Source of the DNA: Telmatactis stephensoni
Taxonomy: Eukaryota; Cnidaria; Anthozoa; Actiniaria; Isophelliidae
NCBI GenBank assembly: GCA_029948255.1
Contig: JALIZF010001873.1
Location: forward strand, 903,001 to 967,000
DNA length: 64,000 nt
Direction: 5' to 3'
Made by a program: the position numbers and the translations under genes
The notes under the pieces: generated by a model
Seen by the model: the letters and a program-made list of their open reading frames with translations, nothing else
Told to the model about the DNA's origin: nothing
Database searches by the model: none
In this document: positions 19,980 through 32,797 of the stretch, piece by piece
How the letters are laid out: every line of letters starts with the position of its first letter
How positions within the stretch are numbered: position 1 is the stretch's first letter

Positions 19980-21050
19980 GTCAGGAGGGAGGGCGCGTCT
20001 CCAGGCTAACAACCGTTCAGCGTTGTTGGATTTTGTGATGTCACATCCGCAATCAAAATGTAGAAAAAGCTAGCAGAAAGTGATTCAAAATTAAGTAAAT
20101 GCGTAAGATAACCAAATTTTGACTGGAGTCAGTTTTGAAATTGATGAGCTTATGCGGAGAAGGCATGCAAGTGTTCGAACTTGGCTTAAAATGTCTTGGA
20201 CTTGTCAGCTATGTGGCAATTTTTTTGGTTCAGAAGTCCATGGGTTGGAAAAATTCTTGGAGCTAACTTCAACAACAACGAAGATAAATATTATATTTTA
20301 AGATCAATGAAAGTAACATTCATCAAGATAAAAGGTTTAATAAAGCATGTTTATATGAGGATTCATGACTAAGTTTGTCCTGCTAACACTAGTTTCTGTG
20401 TTATCCGTTATTACAATAGAAAGATGGCAAAACTGTTTTCTTTTACAGTCTTTGACTAACTGCTATATACTGCAAGATGGGAAACTGTATTCGGCTTTTA
20501 CTATTCTATAGCACCTTTGTCCCTTAACAATAAAACTCATTTTCTTTAACGAATTTGTAATCAATAAACTAGCTAAAACTGAAGGAATTAATTAATGAAC
20601 TAGCTACATGTCAAAACTTTTTTTCTTTTACAAATCTCTAACACCTTTCTGTCTTATCTATTTTTACACTAGAAAGATGACAAAATTGCTTTCTTTGGGG
20701 CGACCTGTATTTCTTGGAAGATTTCATCCAATTGGTGGGACAACCACGAATCTAAATTAAACAAAAGACACTTTTGAAAACGGCAATGACAACAGTAGAT
20801 TCTTTTGTTTTATCAAACCAATTAGATGACATCTTAGAGAAGGTACAGATAACCTGTTTCTTTGCAGTCTTTTGCATTTACCAACTATTGAGCAATTTGA
20901 CAATTTGATTTTCTGCAATTCATGGGACTTAAGCATTGTCTTTATTTGTGAAATGTCATGACGATACGATAATGGTGTTCGCTAGCTTGTTAAATTAAAA
21001 GAACTTCTTTCTTGCTTCCAAATCCAAGTGATCATTCTCCTGCTAGCTTC
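19980..21050. other. gene-free stretch, 3' flank of GPCR 2
   Basis: Diverged AAACTAGCTA and AAAGATGGCAAAAC repeats are sprinkled through the first 700 bp. No supported gene. Confidence 0.45.
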
Positions 21051-22094
21051 TTAGAGTTTTGTGTCTTCAATGATGACCAACTGTGATGCAACTGACTGCA
21101 AATATTTACTTTCCACCGTCTCTTCACCAGGCCTCTCGGCCTGCGCACTATCACGTGATTCATCAAGTCGTTTGCTAAGCTGACATTTACAGTGATTATT
21201 GCTGCAAAGAATGCTTTTCAGGTCACAGCGAAAACCAGGCATTCTAAAGTAGTAGACAATAGTGTTGACGAAGGAATTTCCATACTGAAGGAACTTGGTT
21301 GCAATGATAACGTTACGGTAAGGTATGTTGTACTTGTTGTTAGAAAGATACTTGACAAGAATAATGACTTGAAATGGAAGCCAAGAAACCAGGGAGAGAA
21401 ACGTAACAAGGCACAAAGTCTTGATAATGGTGGCTTGGCGCGTGTTTTGTCGGTGCTGATTAATATTTTGCTGCGGCCTTGTCATTCTAATACCAATCAA
21501 AGTGTACGACAAGATTATAATGAGCACTGAGAGGCAGAGGAGAGCGGCTATGATGGAGTTAGTTGTTGAGATAGGAAGGATATGCCGTGGAATGAGAAAC
21601 GCAGCGCAGGGAATTAACCCTGCAGGTATCCAAACCAAGGCGATGACAAACCCATACATGTAAGTATGAAGAAACTTGTATTGAACTGGAAAAAGCGTAG
21701 CATACACGCGCTCTAGGGCTATAACAGTCAAGGAAAACAGGGAGCCGAACCCAGTCAATATATCAAGCATAACATTGATGTGAAACTTAAAATGAAACTT
21801 CCAGATCACTGGAGTCCCCACAACGTAAGCCTCAAATCCAGCTCCCAAGATACCAACCAGTAGATCTGCAAAAGCGAGATTTATCATCAAGATGCTGCTT
21901 GTCTTTGATCGGTATTTACGTGACGTGAAGACAAGGATGGATAAAACATTGGCTGCAATGATGAGGAGTGCTTCAAATACAAACACAGGGATCCATACTA
22001 GTGCCTCGGTGTAAGTGAGGTTTCCGATTTCGATGTCGGGTCTTTCGTCAGGGGATGTTGGAGATGCAGTGCTCATGCTCATGTTCATTGACAT
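21051..22094 (-). CDS. rhodopsin-like GPCR 2 (class A, single exon)
   Basis: An intact seven-transmembrane receptor of 347 residues at the plasma membrane; ligand unknown. N49 lies in TM1, INLAFAD (D77) in TM2, IALERV (E128-R129) at the end of TM3, SWLPF (W238-P240) in TM6. In TM7, NSFVNTIVYYF replaces the usual NPxxY: the proline is a threonine and the tyrosine is kept. There is no Cys at the top of TM3 or in the second extracellular loop, and unlike its relatives in this window the third loop has no cysteines either. The N-terminus starts with a Met/Ser-rich repeat (MSMNMSMS) and has an NLT glycosylation site. The cytoplasmic tail has a cysteine pair (CKC) that could be palmitoylated. The altered NPxxY could change activation behaviour; that is inference. 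Confidence 0.93.
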   Translation of the reverse strand: MSMNMSMSTASPTSPDERPDIEIGNLTYTEALVWIPVFVFEALLIIAANVLSILVFTSRKYRSKTSSILMINLAFADLLVGILGAGFEAYVVGTPVIWKFHFKFHINVMLDILTGFGSLFSLTVIALERVYATLFPVQYKFLHTYMYGFVIALVWIPAGLIPCAAFLIPRHILPISTTNSIIAALLCLSVLIIILSYTLIGIRMTRPQQNINQHRQNTRQATIIKTLCLVTFLSLVSWLPFQVIILVKYLSNNKYNIPYRNVIIATKFLQYGNSFVNTIVYYFRMPGFRCDLKSILCSNNHCKCQLSKRLDESRDSAQAERPGEETVESKYLQSVASQLVIIEDTKL

Positions 22095-24172
22095 TCTCGT
22101 CTCTGTAAGATCAACGATGTCCAGCTAATAAGCCACTACAAATAAGAAGGAAAAAAATCTAAGTCGTCGCTTTCAGTTGACACATCATTTTTTCCTAAAT
22201 TAAAAATGTATGAAACTTAAGCTGTTTAAAGAAGAATTAAATGGAATTATCTATTTTGTTGAAGAAGAATTAAAGGATAAAAGAGTTAGAAACGAAGAAA
22301 ACATGCTGTACAAAAAGAGTTAAAATTAGTCGCAAGCCCCACCATCATTTTGAACATGTTAAAAATTCATATAACTCATCGTTAATTCAGCTCACTGTGA
22401 GCTAGTTTTTTAAAAAAGACCATACAAGCATCAAAATGTTTTTCTTTTCAATAAGCTAAGACGTAAGTCTTTTAAATCCGTACCTGATTTAGAAATTCTC
22501 TCCGTTTTACCTTACAAGCGATGAAGCAATTTTACCAGTCGGACACAACCTTCGATTAAGGTTCCAGAGTGACAAGGGTTCTCTTATAGTACAAATAACA
22601 CGTGATCAACATTTGAATGGCTTGTTGACCAAGAATGACAGTTTTCACTAGCAATAACTGATTGTTGAAGTTCTTTGTCGTGTTCCGTTTGTCCACCTGT
22701 TTTATTAATATTAATGAAACAAAGAAAAACTACTTTCATAGCTAATCGAACAGGGGAGCTTTTGTTATATCACTTCAACGACAAGATCCGATCAAGTTGA
22801 TTTGAAACTCAAGTTTACTTTTATATACAATAAAATCTTATGCTAAACACTCCATTCGTAATATAATTAAATATACAAAATTAACTTTAAAATAATGAGA
22901 TTAAAACAAAAGTTGAATTACATAGATCCAGTTTTTTCCGTTTTTAATTTGTAGTAATTACTTTTCGCCAACTTACTTTTCGAGGTGTCAAGAAAAATTG
23001 AGGATATATTAGTAAGGAATGATAAGATGAAACGGGAAGATTCTATTAGGATTGGCGATGACAAAACAGAGACGACTACTGGGACAGTTATGTGAATTTT
23101 ATCGTCCGTTTTTACTTTCATATCAAAATTAATAGCTTACTTCTATAGATAAAACTCTATTTCGAAAGAATAAAGAAAATTGCTCTTGTCACATTGTCAC
23201 GTTTGTTTGATGTTTTCTCAACTGCACGTTAATAGCCAAGTTCATTGCCAAAAACTAGACAGTTATTTTCGCGGACAAAGATGAAAAAATATAAATAATG
23301 TACTTAGTAATCGATGATTTTCCACACGTAGAAATCATAAATTGCTCATCTTTTAACATTTCATTTCAAGGAGTCAATTAACCAACCAATTTGTCGGGAA
23401 TTCACCTGTATTTGTGTTCATTTTCGTTTTGCATGTTAATTTTACTTTATTAATCAAGGTTTTTACTTTTCCTAAGTAAACATTACCCAATACGTTAATT
23501 GAAAAAAATCATTCAACTTTCAATAAGTCTCGGTTCAACTTTAATAGCTGTGAAATGCTATGCATATTTTTTAATAGGTTTGACAAATCAACACTTCTTG
23601 GTTGATAAACTAAATTCAAGGCACGATTCAAACGGCTTATCTTTCGATGCGCTGAAATTTTGACAGGTTGTTTAACACACAGCGTTTCCTGCTTTGAGAT
23701 TATTGTGTGTTTTAGTAAAGACTCGCTTTTGGTGAAGTAAAACACTATTTTAATGTAGACAAGATGCCAAACCATGCCAAAAAGGATGTGTTTTATTTTG
23801 TCCGGTTAGGCCCTGTTTATGTTACAGCAGGTTTGTTACTGTTTGGCGAGATAACTCATATTTTTTGTATCCTGGCTAACAGTGACTACTTGCCTTCCTA
23901 TAAACAGGGCCTTGATATTGACATAGCCTTAGTTTAATGTTTTAGCAGTTTGGGCTTCCTGTTGTTGCTGTTCCTTATCTTTCATAATAATATGAATAAC
24001 TGGCGCGTGCCTTGTTTACACTTGAGAAGTTTAGCGAGATATTTGTTGTATAATTCGATTCTCAAACAGCAGTTTAGGAATGTTGCTTTTCAAACTCTCT
24101 TACCTAAACCAAGACAGAATTTATTTGTTGGCTTAGTGACTGCTGCATTAAGAAATGTACATAGATGGAATG
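22095..24172. other. gene-free stretch between GPCR 3 and GPCR 2
   Basis: About 2 kb without a supported gene. The 88-residue (23509-23775 -) and 67-residue (22918-23121 -) open frames are featureless. Near 23812-23910 the phrase GCCCTGTTTAT recurs inverted (ATAAACAGGGC), marking a roughly 100-bp hairpin-type repeat. Confidence 0.5.
23813..23910. repeat. MITE-like hairpin (about 98 bp)
   Basis: AGGCCCTGTTTATGTTACAG at the left is matched by CTATAAACAGGGCCTTG at the right as an imperfect inverted repeat. Confidence 0.5.
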
Positions 24173-24328
24173 GACCAAATCGGCTAACGTGCATGTACGT
24201 TTCTACTCAATTCAAAACCTCTGGGAATAACAACTTTTGTTCCAAAAATTCCCACGTGATAAAAGACGACAAAGAATCTTATTCCCAGAGGATTTAGATT
24301 GGGTAGCAACACGTTAGCCGATTTGGTC
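24173..24328. mobile_element. 156-bp foldback MITE
   Basis: Perfect 19-bp terminal inverted repeat GACCAAATCGGCTAACGTG, with a second inner inverted pair (CCTCTGGGAATAA and its complement). The 115-residue plus-strand open frame that runs into it is therefore unlikely to be a gene. Confidence 0.85.
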
Positions 24329-24488
24329 TATGATTGATGAAGAATGAGTACTGAGATGAATACCCAAGTGAACAATGGAATGATTACACTGATGCACATA
24401 ACGAAACAATAGTTGAAGTAAGTCATGCAGAATTGTTAACAGAATAAATGCATAAATGGATGAATGAGTACATGAGTAATTATAAAGG

Positions 24489-24600
24489 AATGAAAGAAGG
24501 AAAGAAGGAAAGAAAGAAAGAAAGAAAGAAGGAAAGAAGGAAAGAAGGAAAGAAGGAAAGAAGGAAAGAAGGAAAGAAGGAAAGAAGGAGAGAAGAAAAG
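24489..24600. repeat. (GAAA/GAAGGAAA)n microsatellite
   Basis: A purine-rich tract of mixed GAAA and GAAGGAAA units. The Ser/Phe/Leu-rich open frames on the minus strand come from it. Confidence 0.95.
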
Positions 24601-24928
24601 AACTGGTGGATGGCGGATTGATGAATACATGCATAAACAAATGAAGAATGATAACATAACGGAATTGTCAACCAGAGAGGTTAGAAATAAATGTATGTTT
24701 TATCAAGTGTGTATTAGCTCGGAAAAATAGAAGCCCAAGACGAAGAATAAACAGGTAGATTGAATATGTCCTTGGCCTTGCGAAAAAGAGTCAGTAGTAG
24801 TATCTTTATATAGATTTGTTTTATTTTGAACGAGATTTTCACATTGATTATACAATTATTTTTAAAATCCAGCAAAGCAGAGTTCGGTGCAATAAGCCTA
24901 ATTACATAGGTTTCTATAGTAATGAATC

Positions 24929-25823
24929 TTAATTTACATCGTCATGACAATCGTCTATTTTATCAAGAGGAATTTCCTCTACTCTGCGTGACTCCTCTCT
25001 GATTGGCTGCAGCTTACATACCATCTTAATCAAAGTAGTTTTAAACTCTGGCATTTGAAATGCATAAATCAGAGAGTTCATGAAAGAATTCATGTACTGA
25101 AGCAATTTGCAAAAGAACAAGAGGTTTAACGGCAAACGACTGGTTAAGCAAAAGTTACAAAAATAATTGATGATATTAAGAAGGTGGAAGGGAAGCCATG
25201 TGAAGATAAACACAGTTGTAATGGTGAAAATCATGCGTGCAAACCGTCGTTCAGGGTTTCTGTGATTGTGTTTGTAGTGGAAGTGAACTTTATACCAAAT
25301 ACCAAAATAAGATGCGCACATGATAACCAAACACGTTGTAAGTGAACTGAACATGATAAAAAAGAAATGTTTAAATGTGATAACTGCATATCTATATAGT
25401 ATGTGCAAACTTGTAATGCCTGCAGACATCGCCCATAATATGAGTACTAGGCCAAGATAAGAGCGCATGTTCTTTGAGACGCGATATCGTAGTGGGAACC
25501 AGAAGGCGTACAAGCGTTCCAAGCGCAATGGCTGTGAGCGTGAAGACTGAGGCAAATCCTGATGCGATGTCCACAGCTGTGTAAATGCTCTGGTATGTTT
25601 TGTTGTTTAAGTGGTAGTTAAGCAGGATTATATACATTGGAACTGTGATGACACCAATCATCATATCAGCAACAGCCAGGCTGACTAGAAAGTAGGAGGC
25701 ACGCATGCGCGATAACCTCTTGCTTGTGACGAATGCAGCGATGGTCAAAGAGTTCCCGATGACAATCAAGAGTGATGTCGCTACAAATGCGACGGTCCAC
25801 AAAGCTGTTGCCGTGGACGCCAT
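24929..25823 (-). pseudogene. rhodopsin-like GPCR 3, frameshifted
   Basis: TM1 to TM3 are encoded from the ATG at 25823 (GNSLTIAAFV, VSLAVADMMIG), and TM3 to the tail continue in the next frame to 24929 (LERLYAFWFPLRYRV, WLPFHLL, MNSFMNSLIYAFQMPEF). The break sits at the E-R motif: one extra C on the plus strand at 25519-25520 shifts the frame. Read across the break the receptor is about 298 residues, short at the N-terminus. The TM7 motif is NSLIY, lacking the proline. No Cys lies at the top of TM3; the third extracellular loop has C-x2-C. Just upstream of the ATG a pyrimidine-rich TTTTACTTTATCAG looks like a 3' splice site, so a 5' UTR intron is possible. This may be a recent pseudogene or a single-base assembly error. 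Confidence 0.85.
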
Positions 25824-25895
25824 TGTCGACCTGATAAAGTAAAATTACCATTAATTAGATCAAGACAAAATGAAGAAATGAATGAATGTAACCTG

Positions 25896-26160
25896 TTATC
25901 TATGGCATTGTGACGTGGGGTCACACGTACCAATCTACTATCAATCCACTGTTTATTCTACAAAAGAAAGTTTTACGATTGATAACCTTCAGCACTTTTA
26001 ACACTTATACAAATCCCATTTTTCAAACCCTAAAAATTATAAAATTTCCAGGTCTCGTCTTTCTTCACACTGCTCTGCTAATGCATGATTATCACTCAAA
26101 CAACTTGCCTACATCTTTTAAATCCTACTTCAGAGGTAAATCCGAAACACAATTATAATA
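25896..26160 (+). pseudogene. non-LTR retrotransposon fragment (C-terminal RT end)
   Basis: The frame reads IYGIVTWGHTY, then LFILQKKVLRLITF and an FLHTALLMHDYHSNNLP segment. This is the conserved stretch that follows the thumb in many LINE reverse transcriptases (CR1/L2-like). Only about 85 residues remain and it stops at 26158. It lies about 75 bp upstream of the GPCR 3 start, on the opposite strand. Confidence 0.75.
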
Positions 26161-26169
26161 CTAGGCTGG

Positions 26170-26280
26170 CCTCCAAATCCTCGGCTAACGCCTCGTGCAG
26201 TATTTAAAACTTTTCGTTCATTGTTAGCGAACTCGTGAAGGTAAATCCCGATACTGAATTCACTCGCTGAGTGCGTTAAC
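26170..26280. repeat. half copy of the 32.8-kb foldback family
   Basis: TTCATTGTTAGCGAACTCGT, then GTAAATCCCGATA and TCACTCGCTGAGTGCGTTAACC, match one arm of the palindrome at 32798-32956 in the opposite orientation. Confidence 0.7.
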
Positions 26281-26396
26281 CTCTAAATATAGCTATTTCA
26301 TGAAAGGTTGAAAACACCTCCTAAAATGAGTGCCCCCTACCGGTGAGTGACTCTTGACGTAATGGACAACTCGAAAAACTGAGTTTCGCCACGGCA

Positions 26397-26702
26397 TATA
26401 GCTGTTTCAAAAAAGGTTGACGGAGCGAACGGCGCGCAAATGGCAATTGGCGATTGGTGATTGCACGACCGAAAGGAACTGTGGTCACGCTATTAGACCG
26501 TAATCCGGCGTGGAGATATGAATAGCCTATCGACCACTTTGTCCAATAAGGTATTTAATGCATGGTACCGGCATGGCTTGAGTATTTAGTTAATGAAAAT
26601 GAAGCACTTCTTGTTACCCAAAAATTCCTTTCGGTCGTGCAATCACCAATTGCCGATTGCAATTCACCATTCACCCCGTCAACCTTTTTGAAATAGCTAT
26701 AT
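26397..26702. mobile_element. 306-bp foldback MITE with arms of about 80 bp
   Basis: Arms begin TATAGCTRTTTCAAAAA, continue GGTTGACGG and end GATTGCACGACCGAAAGGAA. The flanking dinucleotide on both sides is TA. A further copy of the terminus alone (ATATAGCTATTTCATGAAAGG) lies just upstream, near 26285. No coding capacity. Confidence 0.8.
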
Positions 26703-26859
26703 ATTTTCGTCATTATCAGTATTTACTTTTTTGATCCATCCACACCATTAGTATGTATTACTTTTCTATTGTTTTTCTTCAATTCGTTTTTCATTTATTT
26801 AGTATATCAAATCTATACATTAATTGTATATATTATCTTTTATAATATATAGAGGACAT

Positions 26860-27010
26860 TACATGGCCGCGCGGAGCCGATATGGAATTTATCTTCGAGT
26901 GTTGAGAAATATACCACACAAGTTAGCGCAGCAAACAATCGAGTGCGATATTTCTCTACACGAGAAGATAAATTCCATATCTCCAAGCGATCATGTAATT
27001 AGCATTTTAT
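26860..27010. mobile_element. hairpin MITE, copy 1 of the 'ATGGCCGCGCGGAG' family
   Basis: The left arm GATATGGAATTTATCTTCGA returns inverted as GAGAAGATAAATTCCATATC about 110 bp later. The head ATGGCCGCGCGGAG is shared with 51930. The 82-residue open frame here is a product of the repeat. Confidence 0.75.
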
Positions 27011-27019
27011 CACATGACA

Positions 27020-28120
27020 ATCAGTGGTACAACACGCAGATTTTCTCTTTGTATAGTTTTATAACTGGGTAATTAATCATAAACGCGCACCGAAACAGGG
27101 CCCGACAACAGTTGAACATTTGAATGTTTTTGAAGATTTATTTATACGTTTATTTTGTAACAAAAATTGCAGTAAATATCATTTGTTAGAACTGTGAAAA
27201 GAATACTTCTCACGAAGGGCATTTTTTTTTCTTCAAAACAACAAAAAGTGCTAAATTGAGGAGTAAACTCAAAAGTTTATACCTGACTGTACTGAAAAAA
27301 AAAAACCACCTGCTTTTAGCCGTACTACTTCTTACTTACTGAATTGTAGCGCCATAAAATGTACTTTGCCAATGGGCTTTCACCTCAGCAAAATCAAATG
27401 AACAATCATTCTTTGTTAAAGCTTCAATATTTCATAAAATGAACAACTTCAATGAAGGAGCGAGTTATCGCGTTTCACTGGCCGAGTTTGTCTGGCATAA
27501 CACCTGCCTATTTCTTCAATGAAAACAGTTCAATCTTACTGTTAATTTTCACAGAGAATCATAAAATACAGTGTTTAACTTAAAGTTTGACCAAACATCT
27601 CATTTACGTTGCCCAGTCCTTCGCACGTCTTTCATGAATCCATGCTTGAATTTCTCTTGCAAAAACAGAGTTGGCTAAACAGCAAGCGGCTAGCAGATAT
27701 CTATATGCGAATGAATCGTTGTTTTTCTGTTTTGGAGTCCAAACCATGGCTATAACTTCAATTTCAAGTCTTCGGTGCGTTTCGAAAGTCTTCCAGTTAG
27801 ATAAGTGGTAGGTGAAGCTGGAAACTTGCAGTCCACGTAAGTTAGTAATATCAGCGTCTTCGCATTGCTGAGCCGCGAAAGGCCAGTTTTTGCTCAAAAG
27901 CTGAGTTTCGAAATATCTTGAGTTCAGAAAAAAAAATCGATTCCTCAATTATCCTCGAAGTTGTGAAAGCAAAAGTCCAATTTCTTAAGCATTTTAAGTT
28001 AAATCAAGAAAGATAAACTTGAATTTGATCACATTTTGACGGGATTTAGCCGAAGTTTAGTGAAATAAACAATGAAAACGCCAACGCGTCCTGAACTGAA
28101 GGCCATGAGAAGCGGGAAAA
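27020..28120. other. gene-free stretch
   Basis: No supported gene. A 114-residue minus-strand open frame (27604-27948) is the longest; it has no recognisable domain and I leave it uncalled, though a host exon cannot be excluded. Confidence 0.4.
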
Positions 28121-28127
28121 TGCTGAG

Positions 28128-28262
28128 ACGTGATTGGTCGAAAAATGATATCTTCACATATGAAGATATCGTTGATACACCACTGGCCACTGGAAGCAGT
28201 GTTGATATGGATTTTACGATGTTGCTATCCGCCAGTATACCACTGGTTGTCATATGATAAAA
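28128..28262. mobile_element. MITE fragment, copy 2 of the same family
   Basis: GATTGGTCGAAAAATGATAT, then ACTGGCCACTGGAAGC and GATTTTACGATGTTGCTATC are shared almost base for base with 52010-52122. It includes a small palindrome (ATATCTTCACATATGAAGATAT). Confidence 0.75.
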
Positions 28263-31200
28263 CAATGTATATTGTAACAATCATAAACTTAGTTTAATAT
28301 TTTTTTAGATTTATGTTCGTTTTTCTCTATTCGGAACATCCATACTATTCCTTGAATATTGCCTAAAGAAGATTTACTCGCACTCGAAGGCTCATAATAA
28401 CATGAAAACGTTACCTTTACTTCGAAGTCTGACGTTATATCGGAGGCGCGTGGGCATTGTTATTTAATTGGCAAGTTGAAAAATAGCTCAACACGATGCC
28501 CAAAATTATAAATCAAAGATTGCGGGGAAGTCAAAGTCCCCTTTATAGTGCTGTTTCTTGAACAATTCGCCGTACAATCACGAAGTCAATTCAAGCACTT
28601 AATCAGAACTCTTTACATTCAAAAATAATTTCATATTTTATCGAAGCATCCGATTAAAAAAAAGACATGTGAACCGAAACGGTTATCGTAAGGCAATCTA
28701 ATATAGGTATAACTTATAATTAATTTTTTAGAAGGTATCGAAGCGAATATAAGCACTGATATTACAAATCACTTTTTGAAGCGTTCGCAAGACATATGGC
28801 CGGAATTTTCCCTTATGACGGTAAATCTGTTCATTTTACGAATATTAATCGGAAGGAAATCTGAAAACTCTAACATAAGATATTTTTTAGTGCGCAATTA
28901 TTATAGCAATCAATTATATCACTGTATACTGTCTTGTGTATGTTATGATGGCACATGTGACGTCACAAAATGCTTTCTTAACTTACGTTATCTTGTTTTC
29001 TCGCGCAAATGGCGACATAAAATCTCAAAAATCTCAGTAAATATTTGGAACTTTTCATGAAACTTAAGAAAAGCTTTCCTGGACTAAAATGTTTCTAATT
29101 AGAGCAACATGTTTTTATCTTGCCTTTTTCGTTTAAAGGAGAAATGAATATTGACTAAACCTTACCTTTTTTCTTTAGAATCTTTGAACTTACAAAACAA
29201 TTTTAGAAATTGTTATAAGACAAATTACTAAATGGTTCGGGGAAATAAATGCTAAACATGCTGATTCCACACGATTGGACTAAACATACGTGGGCGCTCA
29301 TAAAAATATCAGCGGTATAATTAAACTATGACGTAGGCTACGATCTTGTACGGCGTCTTCAATAAAACGTGGGACGCTACAAAGCAAACCCATGCTGTGA
29401 GTGAGAGTCCAAAGGTATTAGATACCGATGGAATCCGAGTAAGTGTGACGGACGTGTCTAGAATATTAATTGTTTTTTTTATGTGAGCGAGTATGCCTGC
29501 CGATGGCTAAATTGTTCGCATTCCAAATAATTGCACGAAGACTCTCATCCCCTGGAAACCTGCTACTATGGAAACTAATATTTTTACCGCCTGTTAGAAT
29601 TATTTGAAATTTGAAGGCCGCAGAACAAACCATTTTGAAACAACAGCTCTTCAGTCTTCGCAAGCGTCTGTATCTTATGAAATCGTAACCTACACACAAA
29701 TTTTTACAATTACAGTTACGTACCGCTGACATCTAATTTTTGAGCCGCCGCATGGATCATTTAAGATTTGTAGGGCTTTTACTCCAAAATTTCTTGGAAG
29801 ATTTTGGCTTTTTGCCTTAATGCATTTCATAAAGTTGTTTTATGATTTTAAAGAAAAAAAGGATAAATTTAGCTTCAGTTCCCCTTTAAGTAAGAACGTA
29901 GTTCTTAGTTTCTTTCTTTCTTTCATCTTTTTTTTTTGCGATGCAAAAAAAAAATCAAAAAAAATCAAACATTGCTAAATATGGAGTAAGGGGATTCTGA
30001 GTTATTTTATTTATGATGCAACAGCATGGAAGGTGCTGGTAGCTGAAATATTATATGAAACTAGTCCTTAAGTAAGTGAGAATAAAATTCAGTTTTACAG
30101 ATATAGACAACAGCTAGAGTTTCTTGCAAGAAATCATTAATACCGTTTGATAAAGTAATTTATCCAAAATATTTCCAGCGAGTTTCGTCGCTCAAGTAAA
30201 AATCAAGGAAGTTATTTCTATTTATCTACCGCTGGAGGCCTTGGTAGCCTCGTTTTGGAGCATTTACAAAATGTTAAAAGGTCATATCTTGCTAAGAATT
30301 TTGTATTTTCTCTCACAACTCATACATATTGCCTACATCAACAAGCTCCACAATTTTTTTGATTTTTCATTCTAGAAACACTAGTCTTTAACAATTATGC
30401 TAATTAGGAGCGGACATTATGAATTTGGTCAATAGAGTCGCCTAATCCAATCTTAATTATCAATTGGGTCTATTGTTCTGCAGCATTTCTTCTCCCCTCT
30501 CCCCTCCGACTTTAGAATGTCTTGGATTTCAGATTGAAAATGACAGTTGTTATCCGAAGCATTATTCAAAATGGATCACAAGATTGCGCGTTGAAGTAAG
30601 AATAAGATGACGTACAATCTAGTGTGATGTGATGTAGCAGTTCAGTAACTGTAAAAATGTATATTTACCTATTCACTTCCCTTGCGTCAACTTGCGTCAA
30701 CCAAGGACAGAGTACAATGCATGGATATGTAACGAAACTAATAATGGCCAGAAGAACTGAATGATATGTATATACCAACATATCGTCACAAAATCGGACA
30801 TAAAGAAATACATGAATAACATTTTCTGCGGGAGAGTGAGTGGGAAGTGAAGTCATAAAGACTATCAATTATAGATTTCTTATTTTGTAAATAATTCGAT
30901 GAGTTTGTTTAATAAACCCCATAATTCAAGTGATGCGTTATAGTTTAGGTTACACTGATAATCACTAGTTGGTTTTTATTTTTTTGATTCAACTGCAGAA
31001 ATATTATACTTTTTCAAAGCTCACAACATCCTAATTCTCTCAAAAAAACAACAACTGTCCTTCACACTTGTTCTTCTTACTCTGTAAACTTAGTATTCAT
31101 ATGCAAATTTCACAAGGACTTGACTCTTGATAAAAAACAGGCCCTTTACACCTTGATATTGTTTCATGAAGTTTAAATTTAAAATTTAGGACCTCACTGA

Positions 31201-32790
31201 TTTGAAAACCAAGAATGTAAACTAGAATTATTGAAAATAATTTTTTATCAAGCATCTGAAATGGAAAATTATGGATTTGAATGTGTAATTTCAGTATATA
31301 AGCTACCATGTCATACGCTGAATTTGATCGCGAAGACAGCTGGCGGATTGAAACTTTTCCTCACGGCGATTTCCTTGAAAAGCGATTTCTGTTAATACTA
31401 TGATTTCACGGATTTTTTTTCTAAAAAGAAACGAACTGTATGTGTTTTCGTTAAAAGAGGATAAGAAAAAAATAAATGTTAGAAAATATGCCGTTATCTT
31501 GCAAAGCAAACTAATATCTTTTTTCTAATTGAGAAGTACCCTAAAAAGATACATTTGATTGATTTGTAGAATGTATGAATGTTTTATTTTCTACAAATTC
31601 ACAGGCCTAAAACGAGAAACCGACTTTTCTAATTACAAATCAACCGTTGGATTCTGTTCCTAATGGCCTGCATCTAAAGCAAGCAATATTTAGTGCCCAT
31701 ATATTTACATACTTTCTTAGAGCGGACGTTTTCAATGTGTGAAGAACATATTGAGTTTGATTGCAGTACTTAAAACCATTTTAAAGATGACTTACCATAG
31801 GCTTGGATAAATTACTGATGTCCAAAAACCTGTTTACCACACGAAGCAAACTCCTGACTGATTAATAACGAAATTTGCTAATGTCATTTGTACGTACACT
31901 GTTAACGAGGTTATGGCTGTGTTAAGACGACCTCCCGATGGACAGAATTGTTGTATGCATAAGCTACAGGAAAATTCGTTGTGTTAGAATCGCATAATGC
32001 GCTGTTTGTCATATGTTGATCAATACCTAAGTGCAGTACAATAATTCTGTGTATTAACATTTGATAACAAATATAGTTCTAGAAGGCCACGGCTTTAGCT
32101 TCCAGCTAAGCTTTAAAGCCTTAAGAGGAACTAAGAGGAATTTGTGTCATTAAGAGACTGAAGTCTACTTTTAGTTTATTAATTGGAGCGAATTACTATC
32201 CAATGTTCGTTCTCATGGCTCACGCATTTTTAATTGAATTCAGAACGTTTTTGAATGACAAGTTTTAAAAAGCCACACTTTACCCAGACAATTTAAACTC
32301 AACGAGATGAAAAACTGCTGCACATGCGCAGTAGATATAAGTGGAGTAAGAAACAAAGAATCACCTGTCCAACGTCCAAGAGCGCAAAACAAACAAAACT
32401 TTTAATTGATTTTTGGATCTGTGCTTTCATGTATTTGTTAAATATCATTATTATTCATACACCTATTTCTAAAAAGGTTGTTGTACGAAAGCCCACGCGA
32501 CTGGACCGTAAAGGAGTATGGGTAATTGCAAAACTTCACTCGCTTTTCGGCTTTGGTCTTGATTTCAGCATCAAAAATGAAGTTCTTTGGTAATATAAGG
32601 TGAGGGCAAGCTAGATTTAAATTGTTATGTGGATATTTGTGTGATTTTATAACGTTATCAAATTCTACCCATGATTCCCTTCAGGTGAGTCACGTAGGCG
32701 CGAGGGTTTTTGTCCGACAACGTTTATTGAAATAGGTGTTTGTTCGTGTGGTGCACAAAAGTCTGGAATCTCATTGGCTCGTCAGCGTGT
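28263..32790. other. 4.5-kb gene-free AT-rich stretch
   Basis: No supported coding region, RNA gene or long repeat. Open frames up to 95 residues are scattered without features. The composition is uniform. Any genes here would have to be made of short exons that I cannot recognise. Confidence 0.5.
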
Positions 32791-32797
32791 AATTAGA

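Noticed and set aside
23950..24297. 115-residue plus-strand ORF
   Set aside because: Its second half is a foldback MITE (24173-24328), and the first half shows no family features.
24314..24671. Ser/Phe/Leu-rich minus-strand frames
   Set aside because: Translations of the GAAA/GAAGGAAA microsatellite.
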